From Crambe crambe (Eukaryota > Porifera > Demospongiae > Poecilosclerida > Crambeidae): a stretch of DNA of 64,000 nt. The notes under the pieces were generated by a model that saw only the letters and a list, made by a program, of their open reading frames with translations, had not been told where the DNA came from and did no database searches. Location of the stretch: positions 7,103,205 through 7,167,204 of the forward strand of contig OZ004588.1 of assembly GCA_963924555.1 (NCBI GenBank), written 5' to 3'. This document shows positions 49,401-61,700 of this stretch, piece after piece. The position numbers were made by a program, and so were the translations under genes. Numbering within the stretch: the first letter of the stretch is position 1; the number at the start of each line of letters is the position of its first letter.

Positions 49401-52400
49401 GAATAACTTACTTTCTGAAGGAACCAAATTCAGCATCCGTTCAGGATAATGGAGATATTGAAGGTATAGGAAAACCATCAGTGTGTAACATTGCTGAGAT
49501 GAGACAGTTCAGAATAACTTACAGCCTGAAGGAACCAAATTCAGCATCCATTCAGGATAATGGAGATATTGAAGGTATAGAAAAACAATCAGTGTGTAAC
49601 AATGCTGAGACGAGACAGTTCAGAATAACTTACAGCCTGAAGGAAACAAATTCAGCATCCATTCAGGATAATGGAGATATTGAAGGTATAGGAAAACAAT
49701 CAGTGTGTAACAATGCTGAGATGAGACAGTTCAGAATAACTTACACCCTGAAGGAACCAAATTCAGCATTTATTCAGGATAATGGAGATATTGAAGGTAT
49801 AAGAAAACAATCAGTGTGTAACAATGCTGAGATGAGACAGTTCAGAATAACTTACAAACTGAAGGAACCCATTTCACAGATATCGAAGGTATATAGGAAA
49901 ACAATCAGTGTGTAACAATGCTGAAATGAGACAGTTCAGAATAACTTACAAGCTGAAAGAACCGAATTCAGCATCCATTCAGGATAATGGCGATATTGAA
50001 GGTATGGGAAAACAATCAGTGTGTAACAATGTTGAGATGAGACAGTTCAGAATAACTTACACGCTGAAGGAACCAAATTCAGCATCAGTTCAGGATAATG
50101 AAGGTATAGGAAAACAATCAGTGTGTAACAATGCTGAGATGAGACAGTTCAGAATAACTTACACGCTGAAGGAACCAAATTCAGCATCCGTTCAGGATAA
50201 TGGAGATATTGAAGGTATAGGAAAACAATCAGTGTGTAACAATGCTGAGACGAGACAGTTCAGAATAACTTACAGCCTGAAGGAACCAAATTCAGCATCC
50301 ATTCAGGATAATGGAGATATTGAAGGTATAGGAAAACAATCAGTGTGTAACAATGCTGAGATGAGACAGTTCAGAATAACTTACATACTGAAGGAACCAA
50401 ATTCAGCATCCATTCAGGATAATGAAGGTATAGGAAAACAATTAGTGTGTAACACTGCTGAGATGAGACAGTTCAGAATAACTTACACCCTGAAGGAACC
50501 AAATTCAGCATCCATTCAGGATAATGGAGATATTGAAGGTATAGGAAAACCATCAGTGTGTAACATTGCTGAGATGAGACAGTTCAGAATAACTTACAGC
50601 CTGAAGGAACCAAATTCAGCATCCATTCAGGATAATGGAGATATTGAAGGTATAGGAAAACAATCAGTGTGTAACAATGCTGAGACGAGACAGTTCAGAA
50701 TAACTTACAGCCTGAAGGAACCAAATTCAGCATCCATTCAGGATAATGGAGATATTGAAGGTATAGGAAAACAATCAGTGTGTAACAATGCTGAGATGAG
50801 ACAGTTCAGAATAACTTACACGCTGAAGGAACCAAATTCAGCATCCGTTCAGGATAATGGAGATATTGAAGGTATAGGAAAACAATCAGTGTGTAACAAT
50901 GCTGAGACGAGACAGTTCAGAATAACTTACAGCCTGAAGGAACCAAATTCAGCATCCATTCAGGATAATGGAGATATTGAAGGTATAGGAAAACAATCAG
51001 TGTGTAACAATGCTGAGATGAGACAGTTCAGAATAACTTACATACTGAAGGAACCAAATTCAGCATCCATTCAGGATAATGAAGGTATAGGAAAACAATT
51101 AGTGTGTAACACTGCTGAGATGAGACAGTTCAGAATAACTTACACCCTGAAGGAACCAAATTCAGCATCCATTCAGGATAATGGAGATATTGAAGGTATA
51201 GGAAAACCATCAGTGTGTAACATTGCTGAGATGAGACAGTTCAGAATAACTTACAGCCTGAAGGAACCAAATTCAGCATCCATTCAGGATAATGGAGATA
51301 TTGAAGGTATAGGAAAACAATCAGTGTGTAACAATGCTGAGACGAGACAGTTCAGAATAACTTACAGCCTGAAGGAACCAAATTCAGCATCCATTCAGGA
51401 TAATGGAGATATTGAAGGTATAGGAAAACAATCAGTGTGTAACAATGCTGAGATGAGACAGTTCAGAATAACTTACTTTCTGAAGGAACCAAATTCAGCA
51501 TCCGTTCAGGATAATGGAGATATTGAAGGTATAGGAAAACCATCAGTGTGTAACATTGCTGAGATGAGACAGTTCAGAATAACTTACAGCCTGAAGGAAC
51601 CAAATTCAGCATCCATTCAGGATAATGGAGATATTGAAGGTATAGAAAAACAATCAGTGTGTAACAATGCTGAGACGAGACAGTTCAGAATAACTTACAG
51701 CCTGAAGGAAACAAATTCAGCATCCATTCAGGATAATGGAGATATTGAAGGTATAGGAAAACAATCAGTGTGTAACAATGCTGAGATGAGACAGTTCAGA
51801 ATAACTTACACCCTGAAGGAACCAAATTCAGCATTTATTCAGGATAATGGAGATATTGAAGGTATAAGAAAACAATCAGTGTGTAACAATGCTGAGATGA
51901 GACAGTTCAGAATAACTTACAAACTGAAGGAACCCATTTCACAGATATCGAAGGTATATAGGAAAACAATCAGTGTGTAACAATGCTGAAATGAGACAGT
52001 TCAGAATAACTTACAAGCTGAAAGAACCGAATTCAGCATCCATTCAGGATAATGGCGATATTGAAGGTATGGGAAAACAATCAGTGTGTAACAATGTTGA
52101 GATGAGACAGTTCAGAATAACTTACACGCTGAAGGAACCAAATTCAGCATCAGTTCAGGATAATGAAGGTATAGGAAAACAATCAGTGTGTAACAATGCT
52201 GAGATGAGACAGTTCAGAATAACTTACACGCTGAAGGAACCAAATTCAGCATCCGTTCAGGATAATGGAGATATTGAAGGTATAGGAAAACAATCAGTTT
52301 AACAATGGCTACTTAGTTCAGAATAACTTACTATCTAAGGAACCAGAAATAATGATTGTATAGGGTGAATGATCCATTCATATAATAGGAAAAATTAAAT

Positions 52401-53401
52401 TATCTCACTAGCAAGAATATCCATTTCACATGGTGTTTTTATTGGTATGGTGCTTAACAGAGTGAGTACTAATATGGAACTCATAACTGTCAATAACTTA
52501 GGGATGGTAAACAAATGTAAAATCTCAGGGTCCTTACAGACTGTGGCCATTCATCAAGACATTCATCTCAAAATGAAATAGGAAGTATTGTTATGTTTAA
52601 TGAGTTAACTGCTAGTGGTAGCATTGTATACAAAAATTGTTTACTTCTTGACCCTTGACCCTTGACCTAGCTCTTGCAGCTTGATAATTATATGAATGAA
52701 ATGGATAACTCTAACTACATGCTTTGATTGTAAGGTTACTGCCATAAAAGGTGCAGATATCCAGAATGGCACTGGAGTGACACCAGGATCAGTAACCCAG
52801 ACCAATTATGACATTGTGAAAAGTGGATGTTTTCCTGGAACCCAATGAATAGACCATGACATTTAGTGCATTAGTCCTGGCCCCTTGATGCACAGGTTGA
52901 CAACTTGACAACTGAAACTCAACTAGTTAGCCCTCCCTGGCTGTCTACAATCCCTGGAATGGACTGGTGGACGAGCATGAAAATGCATTTATAGTGATGA
53001 TATGCATTATATATAATCCTTCCCTCAAAAGACTCATCCCTCTTCAACTCTCTCTCTTTTTTTTTGTAAACAATTTTCTGTTCAACACCAGGATTATCCA
53101 CTAGCCAAAAAAAAATTGTGGAATGTAGGATACAGGAGTGCAATAGGCAAATCTTCCAAGTTCAAGAGAGGGGGCCACTCTATTATTGCAAAACTGCTGA
53201 ACCAGACTGTTAATGCTCACAAGCTTTCTCACATGCAAAATAGTTGCAAGACAGTGATTCTAATTCCTATTTTTAGGTCAGTCCAGTCCACCAGTCCAGT
53301 CCAGTGATTGTAGACAGCCGTCCTCCCTTTGAATAGTGCATGCAACTAGAAATAGCTAATTAATAGCTCACCAGCTTCTTCTCTTGTCTTCTTTCAGCCA
53401 T
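43420..53401 (-). CDS. ROC-COR GTPase with C-terminal Death domain, copy 3, with 49 candidate microexons and a proline-rich insert
   Basis: Start exon 53401-53372 (MAERRQEKKL, ACCATGG), 49 candidate 3-nt exons, 47053-47017 (PPHEPTEEEILE), ROC-COR exon 46568-44293, a PISVPEINGVAKEF exon near 44207-43968, the KVKYSEFAKKAESP-type exon, the Death exon, and a last exon ending TGA 43420-43422 (KYISDKRETA). All GTPase motifs are intact. After VPSVLPPLP there is an insert of roughly 70 residues, rich in Pro/Ser, with repeats of SHERRPSTPNDTPP. The small RPNQDQQK exon of copy 1 is deleted and the old Death-exon acceptor is lost (AG to CG). A CACAG twelve bases further in restores the frame at LLTMDDHRAV. 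Confidence 0.83.
47110..52345 (-). repeat. Array 3: 49 tandem units, each a candidate 3-nt microexon
   Basis: The 49 triplets encode A17, G9, Y6, F5, R5, L3, K2, V1, I1; no stops, and 46 of 49 are NNT codons. First triplets are at 47145, 47256, 47350, 47461 and last at 52015, 52126, 52228, 52332. Higher-order structure: a four-unit block (A, A, Y, G) repeats at 435-bp spacing (48431, 48866, 49301). A block spanning 49301-50163 recurs exactly 2065 bp later at 51366-52228. Some units are shortened by loss of the GGAGATATT segment, yet the acceptor-3 nt-donor core is kept. Confidence 0.8.
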
Positions 53402-53626
53402 GGTAGCAACTAGCTTGTACACCTCAACAACTTGTTCCACTAGAAAGAATAAGAGTAGCAAGTTAATTAAGCAAAGCAAGGAATCTATAGTATTCAGAAC
53501 CCAATATCAGCTTGTAAGGGACCTCCCTGGTGGTCTTCAAATTAGTTACCCTTTGAGCTATTCAGATGCATGTCCTTATTAGCAAATGGGAGTGTTATTT
53601 TGCATACACTCATTTAGAAAACTCAA

Positions 53627-54467
53627 GGGCCTCTCTATTATATACGGAACAGAACAGTTCCAGGACCCTATTTCATGGAATGGAATTTCACTGGCATGTG
53701 CAGGAGCATCCCTGATTAGTAGCGCCTGCTGTACTGTATATACAGGAATAATACTGAAGATTTGAGATTCTAAGCATACAAGGACTGTCAAGGAGGCGAC
53801 AATTTTACTACATTTTGCATGCATGACACATCAACTTGATGATCTAGTGGTTGCAGAGCAGCACTGCTCATCTAACCTTCCTCAGAAAGAGCATTTCTTC
53901 TGTTAGCTAACTCTTTACTATAAACACCAGGAAACAAGTACTAGCTAGGTACCTAGCATGATAATCTAGGAATATAATAATGCTAGCTATACAAAATTAA
54001 CTAGCATTAATTTTAAAAACTGCACAGGGCCAGAAAGCTATTTTAAATAGATTTCGAGTGTTGTATACTCCTATCATGTGCACAAACTAGTTTACAGCCA
54101 AGTATACAAACCAAGTATACAAGAGTATACCAAGTACATGAACCAAGTATACAAGAGTATACCAAGTATATGAACCAAGTATACAAGAGTTAACCACATG
54201 TACACTCAAAGTTTACACCAAAATATAGAATTTAACAAGCATACAGCAGAGAATGTTCGAATACTACTTGTTTATCTCAGAGAAAAACTTAGAGCATGTA
54301 AAGTTCTCAATGACAAGAAGATCAGCTATGACACACTTTCCCATAATATTATAGGGACCCCAAACTGTTAAACTCATATTGTGCATGTGTGCAGTGAAAA
54401 TTCCTTTCTGTGAAATAGGGTCCCAGAACTGTTCCGTTCTGTTCCGTTCTGTAGAATAGTGAGGCCC
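53627..54467. mobile_element. Inverted-repeat (MITE-like) element in module 3
   Basis: Third copy of the element, with ends GGGCCTCTCTATTATATACG and GTAGAATAGTGAGGCCC. It lies at the same position relative to the ROCO gene as in modules 1 and 2, so it was present before the modules duplicated. Confidence 0.75.
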
Positions 54468-54556
54468 AAATACAGCAACCACTAGCTATATGGAAGGGGG
54501 AGGAGTTTTACACCCCTCTAGCTAGCTTGCTACATACATACATACATACATACCTG

Positions 54557-55300
54557 TATAGATGTGACCTTATTAAGGTGATTATGGAGAAGCTTCCTGT
54601 TTGACCCCTCCCCCTCCCTCCCCAAGTAGAACCTGTAGAGAAAGAAGTTTATTTTTATGGTTCGTGTCCCTACAGCCACATGTAGTCAACTAGCTATGTG
54701 GATGCTGATGGGCAATTTCCTCTGTTTAAACTTTGAATTGATCTTACCTCAAAAAGATGTACAACTAGCAATGGAGAAGCACCTCACAGCAACTGACTGC
54801 AAAAAGAAGAACACTTACCTGATTCAAATAGGTACTTTCTGTAGCTTGAGTTTGAAATACAAAAAGGAGTGGATCAAATAATGAATATCATTAAAAGTCA
54901 CATGTGCCTAATCACATGACTTAGCTATGATTATGATAAGGGTCAGGACTACTAGAGTAATATGAATATGCAATATTGAGTACAGAGTATTAAGTTTGAA
55001 ATTCATTATTAGTGCTACAGCTCCAGTTGCTAGTAACTACCAACAACACTAGCTATAGACTATGCAGTAGTAAGTGGCAGGGGAAAGTTCAGTTATCTGA
55101 AAAAGGTTTTCTCAAGCATTCTTCATTGTCATCCCAGTTCCTTTCTCTTCTCCTCCAGGAAATCCTCGTACCCAAAAACAGCCTTCCTCATCGTCTCCAG
55201 GAACTGAGGCACTCCAGTCTGACAAACAAACAAACAAACAAACAAACAAATGAATGAGCATACAAACTATAACAACATTTGACTTGACTGCAAGCAAATC
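54557..55300 (-). other. Candidate upstream exons of ROCO copy 3, frame-broken
   Basis: The homologue of exon 42163-42089 lies at about 54640-54560 and has a 4-bp insertion (GGGAGGGAGGGG in place of GGGAGGGG), which shifts it into an early stop. The homologue of 42890-42770 (55220-55110) also differs in length. Splice sites remain. This supports an untranslated role or decay. Confidence 0.4.
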
Positions 55301-55427
55301 TTCATGAAGTCAGACATGAACATCATTAATGCTTCATTCTGTTCTTTGAATGACACAACAAATAGATAAGGAGTTATATCCTTCGAGTCCTCTCTCTGTA
55401 TTATTTTGTGTTGTCCCTCTCCCACAG

Positions 55428-55501
55428 GTTTGTTAAGAGTGCAAGCAGCAGGACTTGGAGTGGAGAGGACAGAAGATGATGAAGGGGAGGACTTCCCTTA
55501 G
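55428..55501 (+). pseudogene. Decayed copy of PSMD3 last exon (module 4)
   Basis: Acceptor CTCCCACAG, then nearly the same sequence as the module 2 copy, ending GGACTTCCCTTAG. Confidence 0.85.
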
Positions 55502-55709
55502 TCAGAACAAGTAGCTAGTGATTTTAGAAAATAGGATTTAATTAATAAAAAAATTCTTTAACAAACTGTATAAAGTGTGCATGTGGCATGTTGTAATGTG
55601 ATAATATAAAGTAATAATGTTATAAGATTATAACCAACTAGTCACTTGTAATAACTCAAGGTTTACAACTATAGTTATGTCAAGTCAGTGCTCCACCAAT
55701 TCAATTCCA

Positions 55710-58700
55710 TTAGGCTGTGTCTTTCTTATCTGCAAGGTACTCTGTAAGTTGAAATATATTTTATAACCATAACTACTACAGTATTAGTAGTTACTTGAAC
55801 TTATCCCAGAGGCAACCCCTGTGTGACCAATGGCCTCTAGAGCTGCAGCTAGACTGGCCCAGGTGGGAGGTCCAGTCACTTTAGTGACACTGTCAGCTTT
55901 TATCAACCATGCAGCCACCATCTCATCTAGCAAGCTTTCCCCTCCGATTTTTTGAAGGCGTGGATAGCACAACCCCAGTGCAGTACCCAGTCCAATCAGG
56001 TCTGCCTTCGTCAGATTTTTCAATTGACTAGTGACTGCATGGTGGTCATCCGTTGCTAAAACCTGTGAAGAATCTATCAAGACACAGGCATAAAGATGAT
56101 AGCTACAGTTCTCAAATAATTATTTTACCACTTTGTTGATGTTGTTTGGGTCTCTGCAAAAACAGACAAATGAAAAATGGTAGCTAATTAAAAAGATTCA
56201 AACTTACTGAACTGCTGGTGTGTGATGATTCACCTTTCTCTTTAAATTCCAAATACTCAATCCTAAGGAGAATGACATATCACACAGCTGGCTTTATATA
56301 TTAATATAGTCTTTACTTTTCTGCCACTTCATGCATATCAATGCACTCAAGGTGGTGGATGAGGTAAGGACGAGGAGGGACTCCAATCTGCTTCATTTCT
56401 TTGATCCAGCGATCAATCAGTATCACTGGATTTTGAACTCGATGTGTTGTCATTTCCAAGGCAATTTTAAAATCAGTGAATTTCTTATGATTTTCCTCGA
56501 GTTTTTTAGCAACACCATTAATCTCGGAAATTGATATTGGACCAGTGGAATCATGGGACTAGAGAATCATATACACATGTGCATGTTATCAATATGTAAG
56601 GCACCCATATATGATTATACGAACCTTGGGAATGGCTATTTTTAGCCAGTTTTTCTGATCTTTGTTTAGTTCGTATATCTTGTCCTCCTGGCAGCGTAAA
56701 CACGACTTGGTGGTGTAATCAGACTCCAGGAGGACTAAATGCTCGGGAGTGTGGGGATTACTGGTTTTGCAGTGGTCACAGGAAAAAGCAAAGGCCATTT
56801 TGATACCAGGGAACCATTGGCTGACTTGATCAGTGAAGCACCTTTGGATAGTGACAATTACTTTCTGACAAAGATCAATGAATATTGGGTTGCCACTTTC
56901 TCGTGGTTTTTCACGTACTAAATCGATCTGCACAGAATGCTTGCATTCAGAAATAGTCAGTGTGTCTATCTTTGAACCAGATTGACCCAGTGTGAAAGAC
57001 ACTCTATTTCTGTAGATGCCATGACCAAAGGCTATGTCATAATCATGTTCCTGAGAGAGAGTGGTGGCTAGTCGGGTGAAGAACCCTGGGGGCAAATATT
57101 TGATATCTGGGAATACCAAATGCAATGGAGCAGCTCTCCTTTCAAGAGATGGAATATCAGTAGATGCACCATTTTGTGTAACTGGAAGAGGAGGGAGTAC
57201 AGAAGGAACAAAGTACTCTTTACCCTTAAGATTATGCACTTTACCACGAGTGTTGACTGGTGCCACTATAAGGAAATGCTTTAATAGGTCAACTATGGAC
57301 TGAGGTGGCAAGGGATTAAGCTCATCTGCTGTAGAGGCTTTCCAAATTTCAGCATAGAGTGCTTCAATAAGAATACCACGATTTCTGAGAATGTCCCACA
57401 ATTTTGGTGCTCTCACTTTTTCAAAGCCTTCAAGAGCTAGAAGCTTGGCTATCTGCTTTATGAGCCACTGAGGGTCAGCTATGACTATAGAGCTTAAGCT
57501 GGGGATCTTGTCATAGTGAAGGAACACAGCAAGGTCGTGATAAAACTTCAAGACACTGGAAACTGAATCTCTGGGGATGGTGCAGGCTTCTGCAACTGCT
57601 ACCACTTCTTTCAACGTGAAATAAGGCTTGTTTTTAGCCATTCTACGCAACACCTTCCTGAAGAGAACCCATGTAAGAGGTGTATTGACCTTCATTTCAT
57701 TGCTGCAAGCAAAATCATTGACAATTTGGAAAACTCTTCTGTACCCAGGATCAGCATTCTCTCCCTGCCCAGCTGTTGTGTTGTCGATGATCACTCCTTT
57801 CTCACGGACCAGGTGAGCATACTCTTTATCCTTGTACTCGGTGTACAGCTGCTCAAGAATGCTCTCTTTGTTAGCTTGCACAGAAGGATCATCACCATGG
57901 GTACCAACAGGCAAGATACGAGGATATTCAGGCATTTTAGTGATGCTTTCATTGGCACTTTTGTCAGTGAGAGTGGCATCAATGCAAGACATCCATTGCA
58001 GAAGGAGCTCTATTGTACTTTGCTCCAGAACTTGCTGTGTGGCATGACCTTGATGGTGAGAAAGGGATAAGCATCGCTCGTGTAGATCCTTTCGAGCATC
58101 AAACATGAGGAAGAACATGGACTTTGATGTTAGAAAGGCTGGCAGGATGCAGAGAAAGACTTGCTGGCCACCACAATCCCACACATACAGGAACACTTCA
58201 GATTCAGATGCTTGGATTTCAGGATGCTGCTTGGCTAATTCGATGATTTCTTCTATGATCTTCTGAGCTTCAGATATTTCGGGGCTACTTCTCGTACGAG
58301 AGAGATGTGATGCAGCCAAAGCAATTCCTACTTGGATCCATTTTACAAAACGTGATGATTCAGTTTCTCCATGTCTTACATCGTATACCAGACGCACTAG
58401 CCCAACCAGTTCATTAGTTTCATCATCTTCAGTGACCGGCACCCAATACCCTCCACTAATACTTCCATCCTTTGCAGTATGTGTGCTGACGTCCCTTGAG
58501 GCCCCACCTTGTCCAGGTTGGAAAGTGCTGAGGTCAGCCATTTGAGTGCTGTTAACATTAGCTTCATCTGGAAGTGGTTTGTTCATCATTCCACGCTGGA
58601 AACTGCTCTTGCCTACTCCTCCAGCACCAAGGTGCACGATGCGTGCATAAGCCACACTGACTACACCACTCTTCAATGCTTCCCTGTAGTCAGCTACATA

Positions 58701-61700
58701 ACATACATGTCTGACAGTCATCCATTTAACTACTACAAGGGAAATGCAAAGCATTGTGGCAAGTGAAGCTTCAGTCAATGACTTGCATAAGACAATCCAA
58801 ACTGGAAGAACGTAAATCTATATAAGACTTATAACAGCTGATGAGTGTAATAAGTGATTTATTCTTACAGTGCATAGCAACTAACAAGTCTAATGAGTGC
58901 ACATGTAAAGCGGGCGATTCCGAAAGGCACGCAGGGCAATTCCAAACGGTTCAATATTTCTGAAACCACTGAGACTTTTTAGCTCAAATTTGGAGGAGAG
59001 AATCAGTTTGGAATTGCCCCACTTTACCTTATGTCTGTAGGAACCTGTAATACTTCTACCACGAGCACTTAGATAAGCCTAGCAGGCTACCAGACCTACA
59101 AATAACTAATGAACTTTAACAAACAACTCAATAATTAAGCTTTGCCTATCATGGCTAGTCTGCACATGCGCAGTAGAGCACGAGAAAAATTTTCGCACAT
59201 GCTCAATACTTGCATTAGGCAAAATGGAATCTGCTTGTCCTTCAGTCCCAAGATAAGGAGTTACTGTAGTGGAATGTATACGGCTCGTCTATAGTCTTGG
59301 CCCCCAGGCACTCTTTTGTGACCTGTCTAAAAGAGAGCCTGGTATCAGTTATTTGCGTGTTAGCCTCGGAATTCCGAGGCTTCCTTCATACACTCTCCGT
59401 AAATGGATGTTTATTCTGAGCTAAATGATATAATAAGCCTAAAGACAGTCTTGTTCACTGCAGTAGCGAATGGTATGGAAAACTGGACTAAAATAATTTC
59501 ACTTGTACATGTATACTACACCCATGCGCAAACAATTGATACCAGGCTCTATTAAATTTTCAATAGAGCCTGGGGACGAGGCTGGCAAGGCTCGTCTATG
59601 GGATAAATATATTAGTGGGCATGGCCTGTAAGAATAATATACTCGATCCTCTAGTGGCTCACTTCGCTCACAATAATGGTGTGTGGTGGCTATATAGGCC
59701 TAATTACCATTTCCTAGACTATCACACACAGTAAGTTAACAATAACCATGGTAACTAATTAATTAATTACTGGCAGCATGTTTTGTGTACCTTCCGATAT
59801 TTCTTCTTTAGTGGGCACAGGTGGAGACTGCATGATCTAGAAATAATTATATCATTCATCATGTCCATGAAAACAAATAATGCAGAGAAGAGATATATAC
59901 AAAATAACTTACAGGCTGAAGTAATTCATTTCAGCATCCATTCAAGATATCAAAGGTATAGGCAAAACAATCAGTGTGTAACAATAGCTACTGAGATGAG
60001 AGTTCAGAATAACTTACATGCTGAAGGAAACAAATTCAACATTCATTCGGGATAATGAAAACAATAAGTGTGTAACAATGCTGAGATGAGACAGTTCAGA
60101 ATAACTTACAATCTGAAGGAATCAAATTCAGCATCCGTTCAGGATAATGGAGATATTGAAGGTATAGGAAAACAATCAGTGTGTAACAATGCTGAGATGA
60201 TAACTTACATGCTGAAGGAACCGGTTTCAGCATCCATTCATAATAATTAAAATATTGATGAGATGAGATAATTCAGGATAACTTACAAGCTGAAGGAACC
60301 CATTTCAGCATCCATTCAAGAGATATTGAAAGTGTAGGAAAATCAGTGTGTAACAATGCTGAGATGAGACAGTTCAAAATAACTTACATGCTGAAGGAAA
60401 CAAATTCAACATCCATTGAGATATTGAAGGTGTAAAAAAATAAATGGTGAGATGAGAAAGTCCTGAATAACTTACAGACTGAAAGAACCAAATTCAGCAT
60501 CCATTCAGGATGATATATATAAATATAGAAAACAATCAGTGTGTAGAGATAAGGCAGTTCAGAATAACTTACACGCTGAAGGAACCCAATATTCAGAATC
60601 CATTCAGGATGATTGAGGTATACGAAAACAATCAGTGTGTAACAATACTGTGATGAGACGGTTCATAATAACTTACATCCTGAAACAACCAAATTCAGCC
60701 GATAATGGATAGGGAAACAATCAATGTGTAACAACACTGAGATGAGATAGTTCAGAATAACCTACTTCCTGAAGAAGCCAAATTCAGCATCCAATCAGGA
60801 TAATGAAGGTAGAGGAAAACAATCAGTGTGTAACAATGCTGAGATATGTCAGTTCAGAATAACTTACACGCTGAAGGAAACAAATTTAACATCCATTAAG
60901 ATATTGAAGGTGTAAAAAAACAATCAGTATGGAATACTGGTGAGATGAGAAAGTCCTGAATAACTTACAGACTGAAGGAACTAAATTCAGCATCCATTCA
61001 GGATGATATATAATAAATATAGAAAACAATCAGTGTGTAGAGATAAGGCAGTTCAGAATAACTTACACGCTGAAGGAACCCAATATTCAGAATCCATTCA
61101 GGATGATTGAGGTATACGAAAACAATCAGTGTGTAACAATACTGTGATGAGACGGTTCATAATAACTTACATCCTGAAACAACCAAATTCAGCCGATAAT
61201 GGATAAGGAAACAATCAATGTGTAACAACACTGAGATGAGATAGTTCAGAATAACTTACTTCCTGAAGAAGCCAAATTCAGCATCCAATCAGGATAATGA
61301 AGGTAGAGGAAAACAATCAGTGTGTAATAATGCTGAGACAAGACAGTTCAGAATAACTTACATCCTGAAGGAACCAAATTCAAAATCCATTCAGAATAAT
61401 GGAGATATTGAAGGTATAGGAAAACAATCAGTGGTATATGACACTGAGATGAGACAGTTCAGAATAACTTACCCACTGAAGGAAGGATATGATGGAGATA
61501 TAGAAGGTATATGTGAAAATAATCAGTGTGTAACAATGCTGAGATGAGACAGTTCAGAATAACTTACATCCTGAAGGAACACCTTTCAGCATTCATTCAG
61601 ATACATTGAAGGTATAGGAAAACAATCAGTGTGTAACAATGTTGAGATGAGACTGTTCAAAATATCTTACTTCCTGAAGAAACCAATAACAGCATCATGC

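Noticed and set aside
28136-51980. Long plus-strand open frames over the repeats (up to 690 codons; repeating unit MRQFRITYxLKEPNSASVQDN...)
   Set aside because: The unit is 111 bp, exactly 37 codons, so an open unit stays open when copied. The frame is broken repeatedly by stops in the variable triplet (28067, 36843) and by small indels, and is lost entirely in array 4. What survives decay is the minus-strand splice core, so I do not call a plus-strand repeat protein.
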